DNA of 64,000 nt from Ciona savignyi (taxonomy: Eukaryota > Chordata > Ascidiacea > Phlebobranchia > Cionidae): positions 179,136-243,135 of the forward strand of contig CH001698.1 of assembly GCA_000149265.1 (NCBI GenBank). The letters are read 5' to 3'. Below are positions 12,132 to 25,152 of this stretch, in pieces (within the stretch, counting starts at the first letter, position 1; each line of letters begins with the position of its first letter). The notes beneath the pieces are model-generated. The model was not told the origin of the DNA and ran no database searches. It saw only the letters and a program-made list of their open reading frames with translations. Made by a program: the position numbers and the translations under genes.

Positions 12132-14243
12132 GTACCAATGTGTTTTAGGAGCATATAGTTTGATTTGCAGATGAATATATATTTTGAGACAGATGTGTTT
12201 TTGGACAGTCACTCCCGTATGCGGTTGACGAAAGGGCGTACCTTTATCTATTTAAAATAATTTTAGATTGTTACTGAACAACTGAACTCGTCATACTAAC
12301 CCTCTACAATGCCGTTATGTTGCGCAACGCAATTTGGACCCGAATAGCATCCCACGTTGTGACGTCATAAAGTGCTTGATTTGTCATGTTTAAAGGAATA
12401 CGCGGGCGTGGTGGCATGACGTCAGCCGTCGTGCTGGATATAGAACGAAGGATTCATATGCAGACCCCCAAGTCTCACGCGATGGACAATGCGTAGTTGT
12501 TGCGTGGGCGACATTTACACAATGTGTAACGGCATTAAACCCGTTACCCATTGTTACTGCACGAGGAGAAATGAATGATATGTGACAGAAGACGAGAATT
12601 CGATCCTGCTATTTCTCAAAAAGATTTATATTTATTTATACTGCTGTTTTATTTCACTACGCGCCTTTCCTTTTTATTGTCAACCCATTTAGAGTCGCAC
12701 CTCGTAATTACGTACATTCTCCGTTTAAAATATCCTTTGAAATAGAGTTGGTTATTTTGAAATTCGTTTGAGCATGACGACAATCAATCAAATTAAGTAA
12801 TTTTGCTAGTAAATTTTTAATCAAGGTTAAGCTAAATTTTCTTGTTAATTTGTTTTTTGTTATTTTAATTTGAAAGATGTTGTGCATTATTGCATCGTAT
12901 TCTTAAAGTTGTTCGCTTTTTTGTTTTTTTTCAATTTCCTATTTGACATTTTCTCTTGAAAAATAGCTTCCATAATATAACCTTTAGAGGTTCAACCGAC
13001 CTGAAAGATGCCCGCTCAAGTTGAATCTCCTTCCCTTTACCCTATGGGTGAGCTTACGTAAATCTGTTTTCAGCACGTAAGCCGGTTTCATATGTGGCGT
13101 AACCGTTCTATATTGAGTGGATCGTCTGCCACATATCCTCTAAGTTACGTCGACATTCCAGCTGGTGTACGCCATGACGACGATGACCAACATAATAAAA
13201 CAACAAGTGAGAAATTCCTATGTCGACGACGTGCAGTTTGTGCACCAAAAGTGAAAAAAACAATCTTAAATCTCCTAATACGGTACATAATTAAAATATA
13301 TGTGGTGGCCGTGTTGTTGTTTTAAACTGTTTTCTTTTTACTTACAAACTTTCAGTATGCACTTATTGATTACAATTTGTTGTTCCCGGTAGTTTACAAG
13401 AAGGTCAAATATATATCAAAAGTCTAGGAGTAAGTTTGTCCCCTGGTAAAAAGGATCAGTTTTTGCCAACAGCGCCACGCACTCACCAACATGGGGCACC
13501 GGTTGGATGCTGGGTTATACTTAAAATACTGGTGGATTAGAAAATTAAAATTTCAAGTTTTTTAAACGGCTAGCTGGTATTCTGCCGAGAGCCATCATGT
13601 TTTTGGCTTAGGTCAGATAGAAATATTGCTTTGTAAATAAGATACACGCCCCATTAGATATCTCAGGGCTGGAGTAAGACTCTATATGGCCATGTCCACA
13701 AGCCTTCGTGAGTGGCTATGTTAAAATTGGCCTAACGCTGATGCTACATGAACGATCGGTTACTACATGGGTCGGCATATACCGGATGTAATTGTGACAC
13801 TTACTTTATTAAAAAGCATCCAGTTAAATAGACTTAACTATGGGGATATATATTATGTGCAACTTTATTAACGGATTCCATTTCTCTGTAGCTTGATGCC
13901 ATGCCCATTGTTATATCGTAGGTAAATCTTGCAAATATAAGTTTACCATCCTACGCTGTTACGGTTTGTTTATATACACGATTATAAATCGTGTATTTGG
14001 AAAAACAATTCATTAAGTAGATGAGAAGGTTCAAAAAGGGGTGACATTTAGTAAAATCTGTCATACCAAACATCAATATAAAACGCCGTTGATTTAAAAA
14101 GGTTTAATTCAATTTATTTTTTATCACGAAATAGCAAAGTTACGCAAGTAATTACTCTTTGTTTTAATATAAGATAACGCATAAAATCTGATAAATAAAC
14201 ACATTTCCCTTATTAAAATTTTTAATCTATTTATTTTTCCTTG
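12132..14243. other. Intergenic stretch, no gene seen
   Basis: No coding exon could be supported. Two CRE-like TGACGTCA/T sites occur near 12359-12423. The 77-codon plus-strand ORF at 13092-13325 has no splice or domain support. The upstream edge of the first decayed ENPP7 copy begins near 14244. Confidence 0.5.
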
Positions 14244-16260
14244 GTTTAATGATTACGGTTTTAAGACATTGTTTTTACGAACATGAAACATATTTAACAG
14301 GTCGCCCTATATAACAGACTTGTATTTTAGAGAAAGCATTCTTCGTAAGAGGTATTAAACAGCGTTTTTATTCGAGCAACTGTCGGAGAGACCGAATAGT
14401 GATGTTTAAATGTGAAATTTACTTGCTGTGTGGCTTTTAAGTCTGCACCCATTTGAATGCAAAAGCGTGACGGGTGCTGAAAAGCCACACAAGCTTTTAC
14501 TGTCCTTCGACGGATTCAAGTAAAAACAAACCTTATTGTATAGATCTATCTAAATAAGAATTTGTTTGAATGTAATCTGATTTAGTTGTTCGTGGGTGTT
14601 CCTTTACGCCTTTCCATTATATTGCAAAGTGCTGATGGCCAGTTGTCACGTATACTCATGAAACCTTTGATTGCGAATTTTAGTTTTCATCATTAAGTTA
14701 TCATTGAGTTTAGTGTTCACAAAAACAGCTGGAAAATGATGGTTCAATTTATTAAATTTGATACTTTAATAAGTCGATTCGCTGACAGGTCTCATGTGGA
14801 AATTGTGACTTGAATATATTTTACCAACTATTTTATTGTTGTGAAAATATACAATATTGTAAACATGCTTGCAAAATTTAACCACTATTTCTGGAATAAA
14901 ATGTATAAGTATTTTAAGACTATTTGAAAATAACTTTAATAAACATTATTTCTGAATGTTTAGTGTACAAAGGCACTGAATTCTTTCTGCAGGTAAATTG
15001 GAAATCATGACCACAGAAATCATGGTTTTTTATCGAGTTTTACTGCCAACCTAGCCTGCGAGCACAAGGTAAACTCATATACCTGAGTTTAAACAACGGT
15101 TGTTGTATTATCCGCCAGAATATTATATATTGCTTATTTAATATTCAAGAATGTGGCCAACTAGCAACGAGGCAAATCAGTTATGTCTTCTGAACAAAAA
15201 GACATGATGGAAATTCCTTATATGGTCATGCTTATGTGTTCAATCGGGGAATCACAATATTGAATACCTCGGTATTTAACAGTCCTTTATCACGCGGTAG
15301 AGTCTTATACGGCTGTTCGACTCTATAATTCCAATATCGGAATGTACTTAAGTGGCATTAGAATTTTAGTTGAATTACAATTTTTCGCTGCTTCCATACA
15401 ATTGTGAATGATTATTAGCCTACATGCTTCACTGACCCATGGAAACTCCCTTGGTTTTGTCCACTCCCACGTAATCTATGTTTATTTTATGACGTCAATA
15501 TTTGCCTTTATACATTTCGCAATATTATACAGTGTATGCAATCCCTATACACAGTTTAGACAACATTAAAAACAAAACAACATAAGTTAATATCAACACC
15601 TATACATCACATAGAGAATGGTGTAAAGTAATTAAACATCGCCCGCCCATAAGTTTAGGGTTAGATTGGTCCACGCATTTTGACTATGATGCGTGTTATC
15701 TTTTAATCTGCCTTGCTAAATAATAATTACAATTTGGCTTCATATTTACTCTGACCGCTTTATGCTTGGTTGGGTGGTTGTGGGCAACCCATTTATGTTG
15801 ACTTAATCACATAAATTCACAAAAAGTTGTTCAAAATTTGACTCTAAAACTTTTAAAAACTGTGTTAAATATATCTTAGAATCTTTTAAAAAATATCTTA
15901 TTCTTTTCTTTAAACCATTTTGTATCAGGCGGTTTGTACTGAAAGGATGACTTGATTAAAATCGTGTTTCCATGTGTAAAGCCAACTGTATATTTTATAA
16001 CAAATAACCACTTGATGCTTAAAACCCGTACGACTAAATACAACCTTTCTAGTAAGCTTGTTTATTAAATATTTATTGCGATACGTTCCATTAATGCATA
16101 AATTGTTAAAAAATAGATAAATTTGGTCAATAATGTAAACATGGGTATACACCAAAACCATATAAAGTGCTCTTAATCAATCTTGCATGAAGTGCCGCAC
16201 AATTGTCTGGTAAATGCGGTGGATATAATAATGAAGGTTAGATAAGTTTAGGAAAGTGCT
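14244..16260 (+). pseudogene. Decayed ENPP7-like copy 1 (promoter and exon 1 remnant)
   Basis: This region parallels the intact ENPP7-like gene at 20197. Shared blocks include the promoter text around 14270-14330, a TATATAACAG box, and an exon-1 remnant at 14402-14519 that still ends in EKPHKLLL-SFDGF plus a GT donor. Relative to the intact copy the remnant has a stop codon in the signal-peptide region, a frame offset before the conserved tail, and a 3-bp deletion removing Val of LLLVSFDGF. A fragment near 14776-14798 matches the start of exon 2. No later catalytic exon is recognisable, so the copy is non-functional. Confidence 0.7.
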
Positions 16261-16559
16261 CATACTGCTATTCTTTAGGTTTCTAAAGACCACAATCCAT
16301 TTCGCAATACACATTTCGAAGTGTGTGGGGCCTATGCAAATAAATAATTATAACCCTTGAATTAGTTCTGTTCCTTTTTTATTGCAACAAACGAAATTAA
16401 AAGTATATTTTTTACTACAATAGTTAATAAAACACATTTAAAATAATTAAAGTTTTTATTTAATTAAAGCACTCATTGATGATTTTTAGAAATTTGCAAG
16501 AATACCACATAACTACTATCGTAAAAATGCCACAGAAAGAAGATTAAAATAATAATTTA

Positions 16560-18020
16560 AACAAAAATTTTACATGTCATATGATATAAATTTTGTGGGT
16601 AATTCTTTCCGCCTATTATATATCAAAGTGCTGATGGCCAGTTACCGCTGGCTTATGTAAACAAATTTTGAAATTTCTTGTTTCAAAATCATAAGGTATG
16701 TTTTCGCTTTAGAAATACAGCTGGATAATAGTAGTTAACTTAATGTATTTTGGTTTGAAAATCTTTAATGTCCGTGTAATTATCTTGGCACTTTAGTCGA
16801 AATGTTTTAGATTCGAAACTTTTTTTTACCGAGCCAAGTTTTGAACCCATGATGGGCTCGTCGCTAGGATCGTTTTTTTTGTATAGAAGTCGGTAGACGT
16901 ATCGGTCGCGTTAACCATTAGGCCACACGACCGTACTTCAGATTCGACTGGTCGCTTGCGATTCGGTTGCATACTTAGGGGCGGCACTTAGCGGATCGCG
17001 GGAACTTTTCCCATTCACGGGGATAAACTTGAATATCCTATTCGATCCTATTCTTAAATATCAGTGATATTTATTCAGCTAAATGTTATTCGTTTAATAC
17101 TGAGGATGAAACTCAAGTAGTTTTAAATCAGTGGGTCTTGTTATATTTATATAATTTGGTTACCTAATAGATTTGACATTTCAAATTGTGTTACTATACA
17201 ATTGCGAAGGGTTATTAGCTTACATGCTTCACTAACCAATGGAAACTCCCTTGGTTTAGTGCAATGCATGTAACCACTTTTCGTTTTCTATTGTCAATAT
17301 TTATCTTTCATACACTTTTTTTAATATAATACAGGTTATAAAAATATTGCAAACATATCATTAGAAAATAATGCCCACACTTACATTACATATAGAGTGT
17401 GATATAATGTTATTATAGATCACTACCCACCATCAAGTTTAAGATAAATTCGGCATAAACGAGTTGCAAGTTATAATAACGACGTTTATCATTTATGCAT
17501 TATTTCCCTTTTTAGTTGTTATAAGACAAGGATTTAATATTATTTTTAGTTTTAGCAAAACCGGTTTATAAATATGGCCCTTTTTCATAATTATATTATT
17601 GTAATATGATTATGAGGTGAAATGCCGATTCGTTAAATTTTAATATAATCCCCGTTATGTATGATTGTGTAGTTAATGTGGCCGGAATATGTAGTTCTAC
17701 ATCAACTTTTAAATTTTGATATTTTTTACTTAAAAGACGAATTGTTTAAAATTTTGTGTTTTGTATATACTGTATCTTACATAACAATAAAAATCTTGGC
17801 GCTTAATTCCGGTATGACCGAAACTTCTTTTTAAATAAATATTTATTGTGATAATTTCCAACAATGCTTAAATTGTTTAAAAACAGTTTAATTTAATCTA
17901 TATACAAGCGAGTAAAAAGTTTATACGTTTATACACTATATAAAAGATAACTTTATAATGTTCTTATTAACAATACTGCTAGTGTTGCACAATTGTTCAG
18001 TTAACAGGGTGGATTTAGGA
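16560..18020 (+). pseudogene. Decayed ENPP7-like copy 2 (intron/flank remnants)
   Basis: Several blocks repeat between copy 1 and this segment in the same order: a CAAAGTGCTGATGGCCAGTT block at about 14620 and 16627; an ACAATTG...CCATGGAAACTCCC-like block at about 15400 and 17200; and a block around GCACAATTGT at about 16198 and 17983, seen again in the intact gene's intron near 21466. No exon survives. It is best read as a tandem-duplication remnant of the ENPP7 locus, interrupted by SINE insertions. Confidence 0.55.
16826..16936 (-). repeat. tRNA-derived SINE, family 1
   Basis: On the minus strand the element starts with a tRNA-like head (TGGCCTAATGGTTAACGCG, A-box-like), then a B-box-like GGGTTCAAAAC, and ends in an A-rich tail (T-run on plus). 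Very similar copies lie at 18836-18947, 18970-19083 and around the hAT element at 38158 and 39853. Confidence 0.65.
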
Positions 18021-18033
18021 TATTGTACGATAT

Positions 18034-18236
18034 TCATTTTTATCCCTGTGAATGGGGAAACCCAATGAGGTTAAACACCAAGGGCAGTCGCCAAATTACC
18101 TTGCACGATGAGTTCCGACAATTTCCGTAAAGTGCCTTGCCCAAGGACACAACCGACTAAATAGCGGCCAGTTTTAACCTGCAACCTTTCATTTGAAAGA
18201 TGTCGCACTAAACCAACTGACTTAGCGGTCGGACAT
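18034..18236 (-). repeat. tRNA-related SINE, family 2
   Basis: On the minus strand the head has an A-box-like TCAGTTGGTTTAGTGCG and a B-box-like GGTTGCAGGTTAAAAC. A conserved core, GTCCTTGGGCAAGGCAC, follows, and then a tail with CCCATTCACAGGGATAAA. Fuller copies occur at 27828-28132, 40505-40806 and 47695-47995. Confidence 0.6.
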
Positions 18237-18835
18237 CTATGTATAGATTGTACATGGTTACTATTAAAAACATTGCGCTTTTAATTATCCTAAAGTAATT
18301 GATTGGCTGTGTCTTGTTCAATATATTTGGGTGAAATTTAAACAGAATTATCAACGTTACAATAGTTTGCACAAGATGATGGTACTGACATGCGCTATGG
18401 GGATTCGCGTATTGACTTAAAATTAAAACTACGCTGGTGTTTTTAAAGGTCGCTTGTACAAATATTTTATTTCAAATTTTCCTGGTTGTAGCTTAAAGTG
18501 AAAGACCAGTATACTTACTACCTTATTTTTGAAAATATGTGTCTGTGTATTTATAAATGTATAAAATCAAATCATTATCTTAAGCTCAGTTACAACAATA
18601 GATAATTCATTATACGCGTGCTGTGTTTTTGCCGGTATTGCTCGCCTTACATTAGGGTTTTCACTTGTTTCATTGTTATCAGGTATCTGCATATAAAGGT
18701 CGGACGCGTTAACGATACTTCTCCTTCTCATTGCGCACACGGTCGCTTATGTTGACAAAACTATCGCAAATGCTGCATGAGTTATCCAAACTTTACAAAC
18801 CGTTACGACACATTCTATTTGCGCAGTTTGCCCGT

Positions 18836-18947
18836 TTTTTACCGTACCAAGTTCCGAACTCATGATGGGCTGCTCACCAGGGCCGTTTTTGTATATGAGT
18901 CGTTATATGCATGCGTCGCGGTAACCATTCGGCCACAAGACGGTACC
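18836..18947 (-). repeat. tRNA-derived SINE, family 1
   Basis: Second family-1 copy, minus orientation, with the CATGATGGGCT block and a tRNA-like head ending in CGGCCACAAGACGG on plus. It is separated by only about 20 bp from the next copy at 18970, so the two may have arisen by insertion side by side or by local duplication. Confidence 0.6.
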
Positions 18948-18969
18948 AGTTTGCGCGTTTTATTTTGTT

Positions 18970-19083
18970 TTTTTTTAACGAGCTAAGTTTAGAACCCATG
19001 ATGGGATCGTTACTCAGACCGTTTTTGTATTAAAGTCGGTATATGCATCCGTCGCGGTAACCATTCGGCCACATGACCGTACC
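18970..19083 (-). repeat. tRNA-derived SINE, family 1
   Basis: Third family-1 copy in the same orientation as 18836-18947. The sequence after both copies (ACCAGTTTGC...CGTTTT) is also shared, which favours a local tandem duplication of the whole block. Confidence 0.6.
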
Positions 19084-19472
19084 AGTTTGCCCGTTTTGAC
19101 CGAGTCCGCTTTGTAGTGCTCTAGCTCCTCGCGTGTTATATTTAGGGAAAAATGTTCAACACTAGAGTTTTTCCAAATAAAAATTCAAAAATTTCTGAAA
19201 TTTTTATTTTTTGTTGACGTCACTAACTAGACGTCCACGTCATAATCTTTCTGATACATTGTTATAGTTTTTGATCTGTTGACAATACAATCTACCTTAT
19301 TTTTACAAGGTTTCTCAGAAACACATTCTTTTAAGTAAATTATAATTTTGGTTTGTTAACGCCATCAAAATAATATTACGTCATTTATTTCATGTTACAG
19401 GTCCACCCATCCCAAAATTGTTATAGTTTTATTTATTATAAAAAATTGTTAGATAAAAAAATGAGATTTTTA

Positions 19473-19660
19473 GTGTCTAACGGGATAGTCCAGTGGTTTA
19501 GTGCGACGCTTTTCAACCAAAGGCTTAAAGGTCCGAAACATGTCGCTCGCTGGTCTGTAATGGGTTCTACCAAATTTAAGGAATGTATGTAGCATACACT
19601 ACACACTGCAATAGCTACGGTAACCCGACGGTGGGCGCGAGGTGATCTGACGATTATGTG
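19473..19660 (+). repeat. tRNA-related SINE, family 2 (internally deleted)
   Basis: Plus-oriented copy with the head AGTCCAGTGGTTTAGTGCGACG and a downstream GGTAACCCGACGGTGGGCG block also found in the family-2 copies at 27900, 40600 and 47890. The core GTCCTTGGGCAAGGCAC is missing. Confidence 0.55.
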
Positions 19661-20086
19661 ACAAAATTTCTTTGCGATTTCTTCATTTTAAAAGGTATTT
19701 TCAAAGGTATCTTTTCTTCTAATTGAATAAACAATGGCTATCGCACTAACTTTCCACCACTTGTGATCAAAATTGGAGAAGCCGTTAAAGCGCTATTCCC
19801 AAAAAATGCCGTTTTGGTTTTGGGAAAATAACGTTTCGGTTTTTAATGTCCCATGTCTTTAATGCCACACACAAAATTTTAGTGTCTGCATATATGAAAC
19901 ATGTTTTTTAACAAACGACAGTTTCACAGTGATTTAGTTACCCCTTCTGATACTGTTTGATTAATGCTTAATGCGCTGACTCACATAACCTTTTTCATGT
20001 TTGCTTATCCTTGAGTTGACGTTTTTACGAACATTAACCTAATGATTTATTTAACTTCTATCTTTTTACAGTGTCATAGCCTACGG

Positions 20087-20093
20087 TATATAA
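20087..20093 (+). promoter_or_regulatory. TATA-like box of the ENPP7-like gene
   Basis: TATATAA lies 104 bp upstream of the ATG at 20197. The same TATATAACAG text is kept at about 14310 in decayed copy 1 at a similar distance from its exon-1 remnant, which supports it as part of the ancestral promoter. Confidence 0.45.
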
Positions 20094-20196
20094 CAGTTAG
20101 GTCTATCAAACAGAATTAGTTTTTAAAAGAACGTTCTGTCGAAGGATTATTTTAAAAAAGTTTTATTTAAGCAACCATATAAGAGATCAGATAGCA

Positions 20197-23100
20197 ATGT
20201 TTAAATGTGTACTGATTTTAATGACCTTGGGTCTTGTAAGTCACCACTCAATGGAATGCAAAGGCACGGCAGTCGAAAAGCCACACAAGCTTTTACTCGT
20301 ATCATTCGACGGATTCAAGTAAATACAAACTTTTTAAGTTAGAATTTTATTTAAATGTAGTCTAATATAAATACTTGTCGGTGTTTTTTTAGCATTTTTT
20401 ATTTTTAAATTACTGATGGACAGCGCGGCCAATTTAATATGGAATCTTGAGGACAAATTTTAATTTTTATCTATTAAAAAAATAACATACCTATATTTGG
20501 TTCAGAAAAAAAGCTAGATAATGATTAGTACCTTGAATTATTAATGTTTACATTTTTTCATATAAAGGTGGAATTACGCTGACAGGACACCTGATCTCGA
20601 GGCTTTTCGCTATTTGAAAGAAAACGGCGTCAAGGCGAATTATATGAAACCATCTTACCCCACACAGACATCACCTTGCCATTACACCATTGCTACTGGT
20701 AATGAAAATATGACTTAATTTATACGTCAGTAAATTTTTTATACAATTAAGATGTCTAAGAAACGCAATATTACAAATATGCCTGCTAAAACGTTGCCAA
20801 TATTTGTACAAAAGTTTCGTCCACTTTATTCGCCCGGCACTAAATATAGGAGTTATAACTAGATAGGTGATTTGCTTAAATTTTGCTCTAGCATGTTCAT
20901 TTTGCTGAACAAACATGACCATGCAATTTTATCACTTCTGGGAAATCAAAATGATGAATGCGTCGACAAATCACGGGCGTTTGATCTCTCGTTAGTGTCT
21001 AATACTGTTGTGCAACTCGATGATGCCAATGTTGGAAAGCACTTGTGACATCCGGACTTTTATATAATTACAAGTTTTAAAAAATCCCTTGGGTTTGTGT
21101 CGCAATCCAATGTGATCTGTGCAGTTCTCTGTTGTCAATATTTGTATATGATGTACTGCAAATTTGTATAGTGTATGTACTGCAAACAAACAGTCGAAGC
21201 AAAAATTAAAAACATTGCATACCATATAAATTATTAGCAATACCTGTAGCACGAATATACCAAACCGATAGTAGTTGCTGTAGGTTCAACTTAATATCAA
21301 CTACATATTTGCAAGCCGATATAGACATTTGTTATTTTATTTAAGACATTTGTCGGTTTTAATATTGTGTTAAGTTGTTTAAAAACATTTAAATTTAGCT
21401 ATGTATATGGGGAAATAATTGCAAACTATGTCAATTGCTCATCAACAATACTTCTGGTGTCGCACAATTGTTTAGGTAACACGATGGTTTTAATAATGTA
21501 GATTTCACAAGATTTGTCTTTACATACAATTTTTTTTAAGTTTTTAATAGCAGAAACCCTGTTTTAAAATAACTTTAATCCCATGACAGCGATGACTCTT
21601 AAAGAAGTTTATAACGCTTGTTTAAAACTTCTACCCAGGGCTTTACGTTGAATCGCACGGGGTCGTTCATAACTGCAACTTCAACATCAGCGAAGGCGAA
21701 GTAAGATCGACATTTTACTCCACACTTGCGGTTAACGAATGGTGGGACACAGGGGCTGAGCCTATTTGGATCACCGCAGTGAATCAGGTGATTGACTTTA
21801 TATTGTTATCCATATTTTAGTATGATGTCCATGTATATTTATAAATGTACAAAATCATTTCATTGGCTAAATCCTGTTGGTACGCCATAGCATTCCATTG
21901 GCTAAGTAACTGTTGGTCCGCCTTACCAGGGCCTGGATATCTACAATTCTGCTTTTTTGAGGCTAATCGTATCCTCATTCGTGTCTTTATCTACCCACCA
22001 AGATAACAAAAAAATATATATTTATATGTATACATATACAGTGAGACATGAGTTGGTAAAGCATTAAACAGAATACACAATTGTGTATACTTTTCTGCCC
22101 AAAAGCAACAAACGCCACCGTTTGTAATGTACAAGCAGGGTCCTTAACCACAACCGCTATATTTTCTAAACGGGGTTTACTCTGGAAACAGTCACAACAA
22201 TCATAATGGTATATCCTTTCCTGATTTTTTTAGGCCCCTGAGGCCTTCTCTGATTTTAATAGGCCTTCCCTGATTTTTTATAAATTTATTTTATATAAAT
22301 TTTTAAAATGTCCAACGGCCCTCTTAGTTGAAATTACATCCGTTATAACATGCATTTTACTTTAAGGGATTGAAAAGCGGAGGATATTTATTTCCTGGCA
22401 GCTACGCTAATATAAGCGGTGTAACTGCCACTAAACGAATATTGGAGACCACTGACACGATATATGATGAGCCAACATGGAGGTTGAGAATAGATGAAAC
22501 TATGAAGTGGTTTACGGATGACCACCTTGATATGATTGCACTTTATTTTGAACAGGTGACTTGAATTGTTTGTCAATTTTTGATGATCATGTTTATTCCC
22601 GTTATATGACGGCTCTTCGTAAATGAACAACCCACATTTAATGGTCAATTTTTGGTTTTCCGCGTTTACCTATATCGTTTTAACTGTCTTAGCCGGACGT
22701 GCAAAGTCACAGAGTTGGTCCAGAATCGGAATCGATTGCTAATGAAATAATGCCTCTACTCAACCGAACCATCATGTATTTGCTTGATCAAGTTGAATTG
22801 GCTGGACTCAAGGATGACCTAAACATTATAATAACAAGGTAGTCGATTTCGCCTTTGTGCTGAGGGCTCAAAAGTGTTCACTACAGATTCGTCCACAACA
22901 GAATGCTTTTAATTTGTCTTTGGCACATGCGTTTAGAAAATTTCGATTCGTTTTTATTATTGGCGACGAGTTGGTTTTGATAGTCCATTGCATGCTACCG
23001 TAATTAACCATCCAACTATGGACTTATTATTACCTAATGCTCACGAGCAGAACGGGGTTTTGTACCGACAACCTTTTGGCTGATGTCCGACTACTACTAA

Positions 23101-25152
23101 TGGGTTTGAATCAGCAACTTTTCGGCAACTTTTATCACCTCATAAACTACTTTTTATCACCTCATAACTCCGTCTCAATTTTGCAGTGATCACGGATTTA
23201 CGGAAATTGACAAGAGCGTGAGAGGGGAAGATGCGATTTCTCTGGCTCGTTACGTCAACCAGTCTTATATTGACTTCCAATTTGCTTACTCAGCTGTTGC
23301 GCTGGTGCAGCCCAAGCCAGGGTATGAGGAATACGTTCGAGATGAACTACAAAGTAAGATACAGACAATCCTTTATAACATTTAACTAAAACTTTTCTTG
23401 CGCGTAGCAGTTCATTGGTACAATAAATTTGGGAAGAATGTATATTATAACGTATGTTAATTTGGTGTCCATGCTTAACTTTTTCATCGATGCTTACATT
23501 TTGATCACTTATTGTAAAGTCATTCACTTGGTTGAAGAAATCGTTATTGGAACTGAACATGCCGACTAACCTTAAAAATGAACATGAACAACCCGTCATA
23601 TCACCCTTTAAAAAAGGTTGTGCATTTACAGAAGGCAATCCACACATGCAAGTGTTTTTAAAACAAGACCTTCCCAAACGATTGCACTACACGCATAACG
23701 ACCGGATCCCTTCTATCGTTATTAAAGTTGATCCTGGTTATTCTGCCTATCAGGTATTTTGATTATTAGTTCATTTAGTAATATTTATTAGTTAATTTCT
23801 ATACTAGGCTCTAATGGGTCACACTAAAGCTGACTACGACCGGTCTTCTGGCTAAATTTCGCTGACAGTCTAAAACGATTCAATTGTTTCGACATCAATA
23901 CGAGAACATCCTGAAATCTGGTGTAATGACGTAATTAGGTGTAAGAAATCTCAGTTAGGGTGATTTTAAACGTGTGTTAACGTTTTAAGCAAAATGTCTG
24001 CAAATATATGTTCACAGTAGGCGGTGTGGCGATTGGAAAGCAGCCGAAAGTTTGTGTTTCCTAAACCAGCCGCTTGTCACAATTTTGTGCGTTTGGGCAA
24101 GGCATTTAACAAACATAGAGTGAACCCAATGTATTTAAGGGACAAAGCGTTGAACCAATCGATTAATGGGTTAAACTAAAAATTAAGTAATATTCAGTGA
24201 TGGGATTCAAGAGGTTCGCATGGGTTCGGTCGAACCCGTTTTTGCAACATCGGGATAATCACCGATTCGATTCTTGCTTATTTTACAGACATTAGACCTT
24301 TAAGAGAATCAATGGTAATATCTCAATCATATAAATCACATTAAAACGGGTTCAGTGGCCTGGAGATTGTCGCAATATAAGATGTCAATTAGCCATATGA
24401 TAACGCCCCGTGCACTTATCCCATCAGAAGATTAAAACTCTATCATAGTATGAAATAAAATAGCCTACCCAGATTGACAATCTTTTTATTGAAATACAAA
24501 ATAAGGATACATGGTTTGGGAATAAATATGAGAGAACATGTGTATTTTGTCGGTGGAGGGTTAGTACTAATATTTTATTCAGATTTTTCCTGGGATACAT
24601 GTTAATGCTGGTGAACACGGATATGATAACGACTTGGAAAGCATGAGAGTCTCCTATTACAGCATCGGGCCTTCTTTTAAGGTAAAACACATGGGCCTAC
24701 CCCCCTTAATGGTAAAATATATATTTACTCTACCACTCTATATAACAATGCTTTTAGTCTTCAGTTTGTTCGACCTCTTTCTCTGGGTAAAATAATGTAG
24801 CTATTTTATAGTGAGTATTTAGTTAAACATTTTTTCTAATCCTTATTTTGTTCCGGTGACCGCTAGTTTTCTGACCAGTAGTTCTCTATGTTTTAAGTAC
24901 CCCAATCTTTTAATCACAACCTTACAAGTTGCAATATCTTAATAGAAAAACTTTGCTATCGACCACTTTGATTCTGTGAACATCTACCCTCTCATGTGTC
25001 ACCTTCTCGGTCTAAACCCAGCACCTAACAACGGTTCGCTGGACGTTCTAATGGACACATTAAAGTCGGGGACGGACGGCACAGTGAATAAAAGAAAAAC
25101 ATTATTTGGTGTATTTGTGTCAAGCATTGTCCTTCTTTACCATCTTCTGTAA
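20197..25152 (+). CDS. ENPP7: ENPP7-like ectonucleotide pyrophosphatase/phosphodiesterase family member (alkaline sphingomyelinase-like)
   Basis: Nine exons join in frame to 443 residues: 20197-20318, 20568-20698, 21639-21787, 22367-22555, 22693-22838, 23187-23353, 23632-23753, 24583-24681, 24946-25152. Human ENPP7 is 458 residues. Metal and catalytic residues of the family are all present: D38 in FDGFKW, nucleophile T75 in PTQTSPCHYT, D199 and H203 in PDVQSHRVGPES, D247/H248 in SDHG, and H354 in GEHGYDN. TSPCHYT is the ENPP7-type version of a motif that reads TFPNHYT in nucleotide-cleaving ENPPs, pointing to phosphocholine lipids as substrate (inferred). The N-terminus is a signal peptide. 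The C-terminal hydrophobic run after NKRKT fits a GPI signal or a membrane anchor, placing the enzyme outside the cell. Exon 7 starts after the internal acceptor at 23631; an earlier one breaks the frame. Confidence 0.92.
22210..22275 (+). repeat. Short tandem repeat in ENPP7-like intron 3
   Basis: Three imperfect copies of a unit resembling CCTTCCCTGATTTTT(A)AGG lie in a row inside the intron. No function is implied. Confidence 0.4.

Noticed and set aside
13092-13325. Plus-strand 77-codon frame
   Set aside because: No homologous feature, no promoter or splice support; likely chance.
23532-23631. Longer 5' version of ENPP7-like exon 7
   Set aside because: The upstream part does not fit phase 1 from exon 6; the internal acceptor at 23631 fits the phase and the ENPP7 alignment.
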